Origin: Cristatella mucedo
Taxonomy: Eukaryota; Bryozoa; Phylactolaemata; Cristatellidae
Length of the DNA stretch: 64,000 nucleotides
Assembly: GCA_009760855.2 (NCBI GenBank)
Contig: WPIO01000005.1
Location: 1,865,001 to 1,929,000, forward strand
Direction: 5' to 3'
Position numbers and translations under genes: made by a program. Under the pieces are notes generated by a model. The model did not search any database, was not told the origin of the DNA, and saw nothing but the letters and a program-made list of their open reading frames with translations. Position 1 is the first letter of the stretch. The number at the start of each line of letters is the position of its first letter. Positions 12,024-22,245 of this stretch are shown here, piece after piece.

Positions 12024-14850
12024 AATAATAATTCACTTGATAAAGCGCCCTCAGAGAACTTAATTTCTCTCCAGGTGCTTTACATTTGCTGCAAAGGGAA
12101 ATGCAATTGAATGGTAATCATTTTGTTTGTTTTTCAAGCATGATTTTACTGACTATTCTATTGCATATCACTTTGCAGCAAATGTGAAGCGCCTAGAAAG
12201 AGATTAAGTTCTCTGAGGGCGCTTTATCAAGTGCAATATTATTATTATTATTATTATTATAAGTAAAATCATGCTTGAAAAACAAACAGAATGAATAATA
12301 TGGTTAGGGGTGACATGCACAGGGTCAGCATGCAAATGTGGTTAGTGGCAGCATGCACAGTCTCAGCACGCATAAGCACATCAAGGACGAATCACAGGGA
12401 CCCACTAAACGCTGTCCTAAATAGGTGTGTTTTTAAGTTCCTTTTAAATGTGGTCACGTCAGGGGATGTTCTGACGCAGGTCGGGAGGGAGTTCCAGGCT
12501 TTGGGAGCATATGAACTAAATGCATGGTCTCCAAAGGATTTAAGGTTTGTACGAGGTATTTCTAGGCTTTTGGATTCCGAAAAGCGAGTGGTACGATGCT
12601 TGGCCTGATGGGGTAGTATATCTGACAGATAGGCTGGAGCCATAGAATGAAGGGACCTAAAAGTGAGCGACAAAACCTTGAAGTCGATCCGTTGCTTGAC
12701 TGGTAGCCAGTGCAGGTCGGCGAGAAGTGAAGTAATGTGGCAACTGCGACGCTTACGACAGACAAGCCTAGCTGCAGAAATTTGCACCAGCTGCAATTGC
12801 CTGATCGCACATGCTGGTAGGCCAGTAAGCAGTGAGTTGCAGAAGTCGAAACGGGAAGTCACGAATGCATGGACCAACTTAGATGTGGTATCCTTATCTC
12901 AACAAGCCCGAATTTTAGCAATGTTATGAAGCTGAAAATAGGCAGATTTGACTGTGGAGCTGATATGGTCGTCTAACGAGAGGTCGCTTTGGAATATGAC
13001 ACCAAGATTTTGAGCTAATTCAACGGGAGATATGCTGGCTGAGCCAATTTTGAGCGTCAGCCTTTGCAATTTCTGAATCACACCGGGTTTGCCCATAACT
13101 AGTAAATTAGTTTTATTATCGTTAAGTTTTAGAAAATTTGCTGCCATCCATGTGCGGATGTCATCAATGCATGCAGCTAGTGAGTTGAGAGAATTTGAGG
13201 TGCTCGAAGGCTGGGAGGGATCAAAGTAAAGGTACAACTGAGTGTCATCCGCATAGAAGTGAAAGCCTAGATTGTGCTTGGCAATCACATCAGCAAGAGG
13301 CAGAGTATAAACCGTGAAAAGAACCGGACCTAGCACTGAGCCCTGAGGTACTCCATATTTCAGAGGTACTTCAGATGATTTGTGTCCATTCACGTCAATA
13401 CTCTGGATTCTCCCACTGAGATAGGACCTGAACTACTGCGGAGCAGTGCCAGTGATGCCTAGGCGAGATGAGAGGCGCTCTAGAAGAACTTTGTGATCGA
13501 TGGTGTCAAAAGCTGCCGAAAGATCAAGCAAAACAAGCAGAGACTCATGTCTGCATTCCTAAGTAGGTCGTTGTATACCCGAAGCAATGCTGACTCTGTG
13601 GAGTGATTAGCTCTAAAGCCAGACTGGAACTTACTAGCAAGGTGTGAGGTTTCGATATACGAGTTCAGCTGGTCCGCCATGACCCGTTCGAGTGTCTTTG
13701 ATAGGAATGGTAGAAGGGAAACTGGGCGGTAGTTGCTCAAGTTCTCTTGGTCAAGTGTAGCTTTCTTGAGAAGTGGCCTGACTACAGCTTTTTTGAAAGG
13801 TGCTGGGACCTGACCTGAGGCTAATGACATATTATTATGTTAATTATGCATGGCAGCAGTAGATCAATGCAACGTAGGAGCAGGACAGTGGGAATAGGGT
13901 CCAGAGGACTCGTTGTCTTCTTTGATTGAGATACGAACTTTAGGACTAGATCACTAGTGACCTGCTTAAATGCAGACATTGAGGTGCAGCCAGGAACCGA
14001 GGAACAGCATTCTAGTGGGGAGGTTGTCATCGCAGGGATGGATTCCCTGATCTTGTCTATCTTCTGCACAAAGAATCGAGAGAAGCGATCGGCTAGATCA
14101 TGATTAGGATCATCCGGTAAGGAGCTAATCTGGGAACGGTTGAGGAGATGGTTTAGTGTCGACATCAGCATTTTTGGATTGTGCATCTGTGATTCAACAA
14201 TGTTTTTATAAAAGCTAGACTTGGCCTTTGCTAGGATCGATTGGTACGACCTACAGTAGTCTTCATATACCTGTCGATGGACAGTTAGTCCGGATCTTTT
14301 GTATGCTTTTTCAAGCTATCGTTTAGTAGATTTGGCTAGTTTAATGTCTGCGGTAAACCATAGGCTGTCTGGGCGGGGGTGAACAGTGCGGTTTGTCAAA
14401 GGTGCAAACTCGTTGTGCGTCTCAGCTAGTGTCGTGTTGTAGCTATCTACCAATGATGACAGATCGGAGGGAGGATTGAGCAGCAGAAGTAAAGCAGATA
14501 TTCTCGCACGGACAGCATCGATGTCAAGGGTCTTGAGGTTTCGCGATTCACAGGTTATTTCAGAGGAGGATGTGGGCACACACTGTAGATTGAATGAGAT
14601 CTGCATGTGGTCAGATAAGCAGGATTTGGTAATAATTGGTGATGACAAAGTGCAGTTGTATGAGAAGATCTGGTCGAGTGTGTGACCTTTGATGTGGGTA
14701 GGGCCATGCACATGAGCCACAAGAGACAATGAGTCAGTCAATGCACGAAATTCGGTGCTGAAAGCGTCAGATAAGTTATCAAAGTGAACGTTGAAATCAC
14801 CCATTACGAGAAAGGATCGATTTCTGGCACACATAATCGAAATGAGATCG
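12024..14850 (-). pseudogene. 5'-truncated CR1/L2-like LINE
   Basis: On the minus strand the order is an endonuclease C-terminus (14834 to 14316, with an SFLVMGDFNVHFDNL stretch), a linker (14186 to 13821), an RT N-terminal part with [19 protein letters not shown] and [20 protein letters not shown] (13830 to 13480), the RT core with YGVPQGSVLGPVLF and the catalytic YADDTQLYL (13393 to 12899), the C-terminal region (12877 to 12392) and a 3' UTR. Frame breaks separate the parts and the N-terminal half of the endonuclease is missing. The 3' end near 12024 shows the family terminus and a TAA run. Another LINE tail is inserted in the 3' UTR. Confidence 0.9.
12119..12261 (+). repeat. LINE tail inserted in opposite orientation
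   Basis: A plus-oriented, 140-bp, 5'-truncated 3' end of the same LINE family, from TTTGTTTGTTTTTCAAGCATG through the family terminus to an ATT run. It lies inside the minus-oriented 3' UTR of the 12-kb LINE. The undisturbed copy at 22.37 kb lacks the insert between AATGGTAA-like and GTAAAATCATGCTTG, which defines the junctions. Confidence 0.8.
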
Positions 14851-15226
14851 GTTCGATTTAAGTTCGATTTAAACCACGCCTGTACCTCGTATTCTAGACA
14901 GATCGTTGCTCTTAATCGTTCAAGTAGAACATCGTGATCAATGGTGTCGGAGGCAGCTGATCTAGCAGCGTGCTAGGGCAGTGACATTCCCGTCATTATT
15001 GCTGCACAGGGTGTCATTGTTAACCCGGAGGAGAGATATTTCAGTGGAATGCTGCCTCTTGAACCCCGATTCAAATTTTTCTGACATTTAATTCTTTTAA
15101 ATGTGTGCTACCACTTGCTTAGCACAATTTTTTCAAGAATCTTTGACAAAAAAGAAGAAGGGAAACAGGGGGATAGTTTACAAGGACCTCTGCACCTCAT
15201 CCAGGCATTTTGAGTATCGGTCTAAC
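14851..15226 (-). pseudogene. Second LINE, RT fragment, part 1
   Basis: Minus-strand frames resemble the same reverse-transcriptase region as the neighbouring LINE but are clearly more diverged. They read a NYPPVSLL-like motif, then FESGFKRQHSTE, then VNNDTLCSNNDGNVTAL, then DTIDHDVLLERL in shifting frames. The fragment continues on the far side of the LTR element at 16894, so that element inserted into this LINE. Confidence 0.7.
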
Positions 15227-15469
15227 TGTAGTCTGAATTATCGTCGCGAATGGCACAGAACGCTAGCCGACGTGCAGCACCACCAGTTTATTCCACCTCC
15301 ACACGGAGCAGGGCGAAGCACAACTCTCCTCGCCCTTCTCGCCCACCGGAGTCCCCTGACTCTCTTGTCAAAACAACCACTAATAGCACGTCCGGGCTGC
15401 TTACCACATCGAGTGTCACAGCCCACTCGTACAGCGATCAGGGGCAGTCATCAATTAAATAAAACCACA
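15227..15469 (-). repeat. 3' LTR of the compact element
   Basis: The LTR copy downstream in element orientation. It contains an AATAAA signal on the minus strand (GGAATAAACTGG) and has a few substitutions relative to the other copy. Confidence 0.85.
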
Positions 15470-15719
15470 TGCCCGCCTGATCTGGAGATCAATTAACGAC
15501 GTAGCCAGAGCAGCAAGCAGCTGTTCTTCTCCACTGCTGAGACAACGAGAAGGCTAAACATTAGGCACATAGTCATAGCGCGCCGGCGGTCTCAGCCCAC
15601 ATCTTGGCCGTAGCTGTCTGCCGCGCTCGTCTGCTCTGGCCATATTTCAGGGCCAGCATCGAAGTGTGCATCAAGGAATTCGTTAGCGATCGGTACTATT
15701 CTGATATCCGCTCCCTTAA

Positions 15720-16673
15720 TTATGAGGCTAAGTAACGGCTGCTCGGAGGAGGCAGGCGACCGCACGGCCTGTGCAAACAAGCCGGATGCGTTTGAAGGCT
15801 GCGGTCATGCGTCGTGGGGCCACATATTTTTCCGCCGCTGGCGCCTCGTCGGGCGGCACAGCCTGGAAGCTCAATGGTGCATCCCACACCACCACCACTT
15901 CGCAAGCCACCATCGCGTCTCCGGGCGCCGCCACCGCGTCTCCGTGTGGCGCCGCCGCGTCTTCGGGCGCCACCGCCGCCGCCGCCGCGTCTTCGGGCGC
16001 CGCCGCCGACCTGCACCCCATATCCGATCTGCGCCTCGTCTCCTACCTGTGCTGCGTCATAGCCCACTTGCGTCGCCGATGAGCCTCCGACCTGCTCCGC
16101 ATCTCCGACTTGCTCCGAGTCGTAACCCACCGGTTCGTCGCATGCCAGCGTCACCTCCACGGCTTCCGCTACCTCTCAGGCCGTTGCCTCGTTGCACACC
16201 ACGTGCGCCTGGCAAACCGTCACAGCCTGGATCGCTGTCACCGCGTTCCACACGGTGGCATCCTGGTAAACCGTTGTCGCCCGGCACACCGTCGGCGATT
16301 GCTGATATTGCTTCTGGTCCCTTTTGTCACCGCCCTCTCTCCGATAAGCATTTGCTAACTCATCGCTCAGCAGGCGCGCTTTACCTAAAGGGCTAGCCAG
16401 CGCTGTTACCAGAGCCTCGCAAAGCAGACGGTAGTCATCCTTGATTGCCTTCGGCATGTAAGAATACTCAAAGAAGGCGCTTCCTTCTAGGAAGAGAGAC
16501 AGATATTTGTGCCAGATTGTCGGATTGACACCGTACAGCTCGAGCCGCCGCTCCGAGTCAAGCAGCCAAGTTGCGAAGTCATCGCCGACTTGAAAATGTT
16601 CAAGCAACATTGCTGTAGGTCGCCGCCGCCGCCGGAAGTAGCTTGTAGTCTGAATTATCGTCGCGAATGGCAC
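15720..16673 (-). pseudogene. Gag-like protein of the LTR element
   Basis: One minus frame spans 16673 to 15720 with a single in-frame TGA at 16178-16176. The N-terminal part has a retrotransposon Gag (capsid-like) pattern: VGDDFATWLLDSERRLELYG, then KYLSLFLEGSAFFEYSYMP, then DDYRLLCEALVTAL. The middle is a Val/Ala/Cys-rich degenerate repeat. The C-terminal part carries QVGYD/QVGDE repeats followed by an Arg-Gly-rich tail. No CCHC zinc knuckle is visible; the Arg-Gly tail could serve for nucleic-acid binding (inference). The first 10 codons lie in the LTR, so the real start is probably the Met near 16610. Confidence 0.7.
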
Positions 16674-16888
16674 AGAACGCTAGCCGACGAGCAGCACCAC
16701 CAGTTTATTCCACCTCCAAACGGAGCAGGGCGAAGCACAACTCTCCTCGCCCCTCTCGCCCACCGGAGTCCCCTGACTCTCTTGTCAAATCAACCACTAA
16801 TAGCACGTCCGGGCTGCTTACCACATCGAGTGTCACGGCCCACTCGTACAGCGATCAGGGGCAGTGTCATCAATTAAATAAAACCACA
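16644..16888 (-). repeat. 5' LTR of the compact element
   Basis: The partner of the LTR at 15227, with the same TG...CA ends and AATAAA signal. Confidence 0.85.
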
Positions 16889-16893
16889 CTAAC

Positions 16894-17065
16894 GATTGCC
16901 GATTTGAAGGACTTGGGTACGGCCTTTTTTCCCAAAGAAGCATTAGAAATCTCGGTCATGGCAGGGCGGGGCTGGTCTGCCAGTGGAGACCACAGAGAAG
17001 ATGATTTAGGGTCTTCAGGAGACGAGCTCTTTTTACCAGACCTTATTAAGGTAGCCACATCTCAC
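16894..17065 (-). pseudogene. Second LINE, RT fragment, part 2
   Basis: Continuation of the LINE interrupted by the LTR element. A minus frame reads LGKKAVPKSFKSAIVRP-like residues, corresponding to the segment just before the NYRPVSLL motif in the other copies. The joint with 15226 is exact once the LTR element and one CTAAC are removed. Confidence 0.6.
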
Positions 17066-17109
17066 GCAGAAGCCTTGGAAAGTCTTTTAGGTGATAATTT
17101 ATACCACTA

Positions 17110-17525
17110 CTTGACTGTGGAGCTGACGTGGTCATAGTTTTGAAATAGTACACCCATTTATTTCCTCTGGAAGCTAGAGGAAATATGCTGCCAGAGCAAC
17201 TACTAGGTTGATTTAGTCATTCAATCTGAGTCATCCTACTGCCATTCAGGTGAGATTGTTTGTCCTACAAACGGCGAGGGAGTCGAAAGACTTTCGTCTG
17301 CTAGAAAATGGGAGGAATCAAAGCACCGGTACAGCTATGTGCTATGTTCTATGCGCTACAGCTATGTACTGTCGGCATTGAAATTAAGGTCTAGACTGAG
17401 TAAAATTATTTATGGACATTGACCCAGAACATATGACTGTGGCACCTCATACTTTATCAGCTCGCTGAACGACGTTGGCTGTCGAAACTTACATTCTGAA
17501 AGCTCTCACTGAAGTAGGACATAAA
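17110..17525 (-). pseudogene. Decayed LINE RT remnant
   Basis: TTGACTGTGGAGCTGACGTGGTCAT matches the minus-oriented LINE copies at 12.95 and 23.05 kb. Scattered matches continue to about 17525 (GGGAGGAATCAAAGC, then a CACCTCATACTTTATCAG stretch). All frames are broken. Confidence 0.6.
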
Positions 17526-19534
17526 GAATTTTCAGAACGATGAGTGCGATGATCAGGCAAGATGACAGGTGTACAAGAAGGGCTTGGCAGATCAATTATT
17601 ATATCGAATCACTCCCGATCTGCAGCCAAGACAAAGACATAAGGAACACTCTTCTCAAGAGCAGGAAGACAGTGGATATCGATAAGCCCCATCCCTTTTG
17701 ACAAAGTTACCAAATATAAAAGGAATAAAAAAAAATTTTTTCTGACAGGTTCCATGAAAATAAGCAGAAGCTTGAATAGGAAGACTATGTGGAGTAGGTA
17801 GCTCCGAGACCCAGCTTTCTTTTGTGCTAATACGTCGGAAATTTTCTTTTCACTTTTCACTGAATACCAAGGTAAGAAAATCCAAAGCCTGCCTGCGGTA
17901 ACTGCTGAAGCACTGCACAAAAATGCCCGACCTTATAGTCAGCTATGGAAAGGCGTAGTACAGCCTTACAATCTGCTACACGCTCTTAGGATTGTAAAAA
18001 AGTATAGCTGAGCTCGACACATTTTGCAGCTGCTACGAAACTAAACCTGAAAGTGGAGCTGCACAGAGAATCGATGTGCAGTGCACAAAGGTTAGATTTG
18101 ATGTATTTTTTAGAGCTTGACAATTAGATAACTCTTCACTAGTTCTAAGTGTTCAGTAACCAGAAGCTTCGGTATAGAGTTAGCTTACAGCTGATTGAGC
18201 TGATAGATTAGTGAACAGATCTCCACTGCAGCACGGATGCCAAGTGAATAAAGCAACACGATTCGTGCCTGACTTGCCTGACTTGGGTCTACGGCTGCAG
18301 CTCCACGAGTCAGCAAGCAGAGCCACCCCATCGCATCGAACCCAGGCTGCCGATTTGCTGTGACTGCGTCCGAACTGCTAGCGAAGGGCCACTCACATTC
18401 ATTCTCCGGCCGTGAGTGTCCGGCAGAGAGGGATCTCGTTCTCATTGGACAGTGGCATAGCTGAGCTAGCATAAGACGTCTTCTAGTCGAAGCAGCTGAA
18501 TAATAACTTACGGTCATGGTGCATTCGCCATCCATAAGAACTTGACTATGACTAGCTCGCACAGGCCGCTTACAATGAGCGATAAGTGAGGCGGCAAATG
18601 TAGGCAGGTGTGCACGGAGGTATATGAAAGAGTTCAAGCGAGCCAGTGCAAATGACCTCACTGTTACGGCAAAAATAACAACATAGATCCAGAGATCGCC
18701 AGGGCAGAGTACAGCGATGCGGTCTGCGTGAGTGCTGGCTAAATGAGCATCAAAGAGTGCAGAGAAAAGCAGCATTCACTGCTGGTTTCTGAGCTTCTGG
18801 CTTCTGCAGTTACGAGCAGGTTTCTACGTGCGAGACGAGTGGAAGGAGAAATGCCAACCATGGCAAACCGATCATAAAAGCGTAAGAGCCAATAAAGAAG
18901 AAGTGGAAGAAACTACTCGTTCACAAATATCCCGAAGCACCCTGAGCATGAACCAAGGATTCTAACGAGCCAAGCTGATCGGTCGAGGATGCCGACGTAC
19001 CAGGCTCCTCCTTAGCGACGGCAGCTGATGCAAGAGACTGTGGCGAATAGCCAGTCAGAGCTTCCGAGTTTTCACGGTCGCGAACGATGTCGTCCGAATC
19101 GCCATCCGTCTGCGTCTTACCACCAGGGTGCCCAGAGCAGTGGCTATATCAATAATTGCTGCTGCGACTGCTACTGCCACAGCCGTTTATGCTTTGATCC
19201 ACGATGGCGTCTCCTACCACAAGTGTCCTGCTCATGGACTCGGCACTAGTATCCGGCCTGCTGGCTAAAGCGGCTATTAGGCTTCGGACAAGCCGCCGGC
19301 GCATCGCAGACGACAGCAAGTCGTCAAACTTAGTGACAAAAGCATCCACGTCATCCTCCATCACGCGACCATGGCAGCAGCAGTCATGTAAGCATAAGGG
19401 TAGCTGCTGCAGTGAGCACCAAACGCGACGAATCGCTGAGCACCCATGGTGCACTCTTCGTCACCGGTGACAAACCTGCAGCAGACAGCAAGCTAACTGC
19501 TAGCGGCCTGCATATGGCATACGATCGAAGAGCC
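17526..19534. other. Intergenic sequence left of the Polinton
   Basis: No recognised gene. A 196-codon minus frame (18775 to 18185) lacks known motifs. A shorter minus frame (19454 to 19149) with acidic and Leu/Ser residues could be a Gag-like scrap, but I cannot support it. Confidence 0.35.
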
Positions 19535-19539
19535 AGCGG
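19535..19539. repeat. Target-site duplication, left
   Basis: AGCGG directly before the left terminal repeat, repeated at 45846-45850 directly after the right one. Polintons usually make 6-bp duplications; here only 5 bp match. Confidence 0.7.
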
Positions 19540-19648
19540 TGATGATGTGTTTTTACCTTTTACGACATCACGAAATTTTTCTCCAACCTCGGTTTCACCT
19601 TCGGTTGTCAAAAAATTCCCCGATATCGTAAAAGGTAAAAACACATCA
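19540..19648 (+). repeat. Left terminal inverted repeat of the Polinton
   Basis: It starts TGATGATGTGTTTTTACC and matches the reverse complement of 45737-45845 with only a few differences. The repeat is also self-complementary: its outer 22 bases (GATGTGTTTTTACCTTTTAC and beyond) pair with its inner end, and most of the rest pairs imperfectly around a loop near 19595. Confidence 0.95.
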
Positions 19649-19735
19649 CTAAATTCAATCGGTTGTGTTACATTGTTGAGTAAACTGATAGTTTTAATAT
19701 TTAATTAGTAGAAATATGTTTACCTTATATGGCAA

Positions 19736-22245
19736 ATGTCTTCTCAATTAAGACAAAGAAATTCTTTTCCTTTCGAATCTAGAAGGTTAATGAATATTGA
19801 TTTTCATTCAGCAAGTAGAAAATACGTTGGGAAAAAATTTAGACTTAATAAAGTTGGTTTCATAGAACCAGTTGTTTCTGCTAGTGGAAATACTTTAACT
19901 TTTTCTTATAAAACAAAAAGAACATATGCAGACTTTGAATCACTTAAAGAGTTTCTTAGGTATCAAACAAATGAATTACTTAGCAGAGTTAGAAGATCAT
20001 GGAAATGTATTAGAGTTCATTTTAAAATATCATTCTTTATGCGAATGTTTGATAATGCAGAAATAGATAGAAAAGGAGAACAATCAAAATCAAAGTTAAC
20101 AATGGATAGTGAGTCAACAAACTCAATTTATGAAAAACAATGCTTTCATTAGGAACTAATTCTGAGATGTTAGTTGAATGAAATGTTGGATCTGGATGGT
20201 TATTTATTGGTTATCATTCATTTTCTGTTGTTATTTCTATATACATACCTCTACGTGGAGGGTCATATATTGAAACACCTGAATATCTTGTTAAGAAAAA
20301 GTGTATAATTAATTTAAAAAATCTTAATGATGAGTTTTATGCTTTATGGTGTGTTTTAAGATCTTTAAATCCAGTAGAAAGAAATAAATGAAAAATAAAT
20401 GACTTAAAACAATTCTAGCTAATAATTACTCACATTTGATTTGTGAAATTGAATGGCCTTTAATGGTTATTGACGTTGATAAATTAGAAAAAGCAATAAA
20501 TGTTAGTATAAATGTTTACTCATGTGGGTATAAAGATTCAAGAGTTTCACCATTAAGAGTTGCAAAAAGATCAGATGAGAAAAAAGTCGTCATGTAAATC
20601 TGTTATTACTTATTAAAGATAAAAATAACATTATATGTTGATTGGTAACTTTAATTCATTATATAGACCGTCAAATTCTGGAGGAAAACAGTATTATTGT
20701 CATAGATGTTTAAATAGATTCTTTAATAAAAAATCAAGTAACTGATCATTTAGAATTATGTGAAAGTATTAACTCTGGAGCTACCATTTATGTAATGCCA
20801 GATGAAAATAGTAAGTTTTTTAATTTTGATTCTTTCAAACATCTTAATACATGCCCATATGTTTGTTATGCTGATTTTGAATGTATTATTGAAAAACAAG
20901 AAAACTTTTCAATTCATACTCCATGCTCATCAGCCTTTGTCATTATTGATTGGAAAGGAGAAGTTGTTGATAAGTTTATGAATGTTGGGTCTGATTGTGT
21001 AGTTAAGTTTTTACGAAGACTATTTGAAGTATCAGATTTCTTGAAAAGTACATTGATTGAATGTAACTCAGAAAGTAGAATGGATGACCTGACTGAAAGT
21101 GAAATTGATAAATATGATGAAGCTATTTTCTGCTGGATGTGTAAAGAATCATTCAATTCAAAAAAGAGTGATATGAGAAAAGTTCACGATCATTGTCATC
21201 TAACAAATAAATATAGAGGCCCCGCTCATCACATTTGTAACTTAAAAGCTGGAATGGATTTCAAAAAAATGGCAGCTCCCAGTTATATTTCATAACTTTA
21301 GAGGATATGATTCACACATAATTGTTAAAGCACTTGAAAATTTTAGTGTTGAAGCAGAACCAATAGCAAACAATCTTGAGAAGTATATGATGCTAAGGGC
21401 TAAGGGTATGATTTTTAAGCATAGTGCTCAATTTATGCTCGGATCATTAAACTTCATAGCATCAGCAATGGGTAAAACAATTGATTGTTTCCCAATTTCT
21501 AATAGAGTTTTAAGTAAACTTCATCCAAATAAAAACCTTAATATGTTAACAACAAAAGGAGAGTATCCTTATGAGTTCATGGATTTGTCTGAGAAGTTTT
21601 TCGTTTCATCTCTCCCAAACAAGGATGATTTTTACTCAACTGTTTACATGAATGGGATATCTGATGAAAACTATAATAAAGAAAACGATGTTTGGAAGGA
21701 GTTTGATTGTAAAAATATGTTAGAGTACCATAATTTATATCTTTTAGCAGACGTCCTATTACTTGCAGATTGTTTCGAAAGTTTTAGAAAAGGTTTGATA
21801 TCAAAACTAAAACTAGATCCTGCAAACTTTGTAACAGTACCAAACTTCTCATGGAGTGCAGTATTCTGGTTTTCAGGAGTAAAGATTGAGTTGTTGACTG
21901 ATAGAAACAATTATGACATGTTTAAAAATCTATTCGTTGAGGAATATGCCAGATTAATAGTAGACTTGTTAAAGCAAATAATCCATCAGTTCCTGATTAT
22001 GAAAAGGATAAACCAACAACATGGATAACTTATCAAGATGCTACAAGTCTTTATCCTTCAGCAATGAAGGAGCTCCTTCCACAAGGAAACATTGTAGAAA
22101 TTTCAAATGACGGATGGAATATTAGTAGTATTCTTCAGTTAGAAGATGAATCAGACATTGGTTACTTCTTTGTGGTTGATATTGAATACGATCCAAAAAC
22201 TAAAGAGTATTATCATGATTTACACAATGAATATCCATTATGTGC
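19736..22245 (+). pseudogene. polB: Protein-primed DNA polymerase B, N-terminal part
   Basis: This is the replicative polymerase of the element (Polinton pPolB; DNA synthesis from a terminal-protein primer). In order, the frames show an N-terminal region; GSYIETPEYLVKKKCIINL and ALWCVLRSLNP; a Cys-rich YYCHRCLNRFF segment (about 20690); the exonuclease motif YADFEC (about 20867, metal-binding DFE); a KVHDHCHLTNKYRGPAHHIC zinc-binding-like segment; RGYDSHI; EYPYEFMDL; LYLLADVLLLADCFE; and polymerase motif A with SLYPSAM (about 22045). At least five frameshifts or stops divide it into frames at 19736, 20795, 21387 and 22064. A LINE then interrupts the gene. Confidence 0.9.

Larger units (their letters stand above)
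15227..16888 (-). mobile_element. Compact LTR element with gag-like frame only
   Basis: Two near-identical direct repeats (243 and 245 bp), oriented minus, each begin TGTGG and end ACTACA, matching the TG...CA rule for LTRs. The 5-bp sequence CTAAC occurs at 15222-15226 and again at 16889-16893, as expected for a target-site duplication. The 1.17-kb interior holds one gag-like reading frame and no room for protease, RT or integrase. A primer-binding site is not obvious next to the 5' LTR. This organisation fits a TRIM or TR-GAG type non-autonomous retrotransposon mobilised by a helper. Confidence 0.85.

Noticed and set aside
18185-18775. 196-codon minus frame
   Set aside because: No motif, no codon pattern distinct from its surroundings and no repeat match; probably chance.
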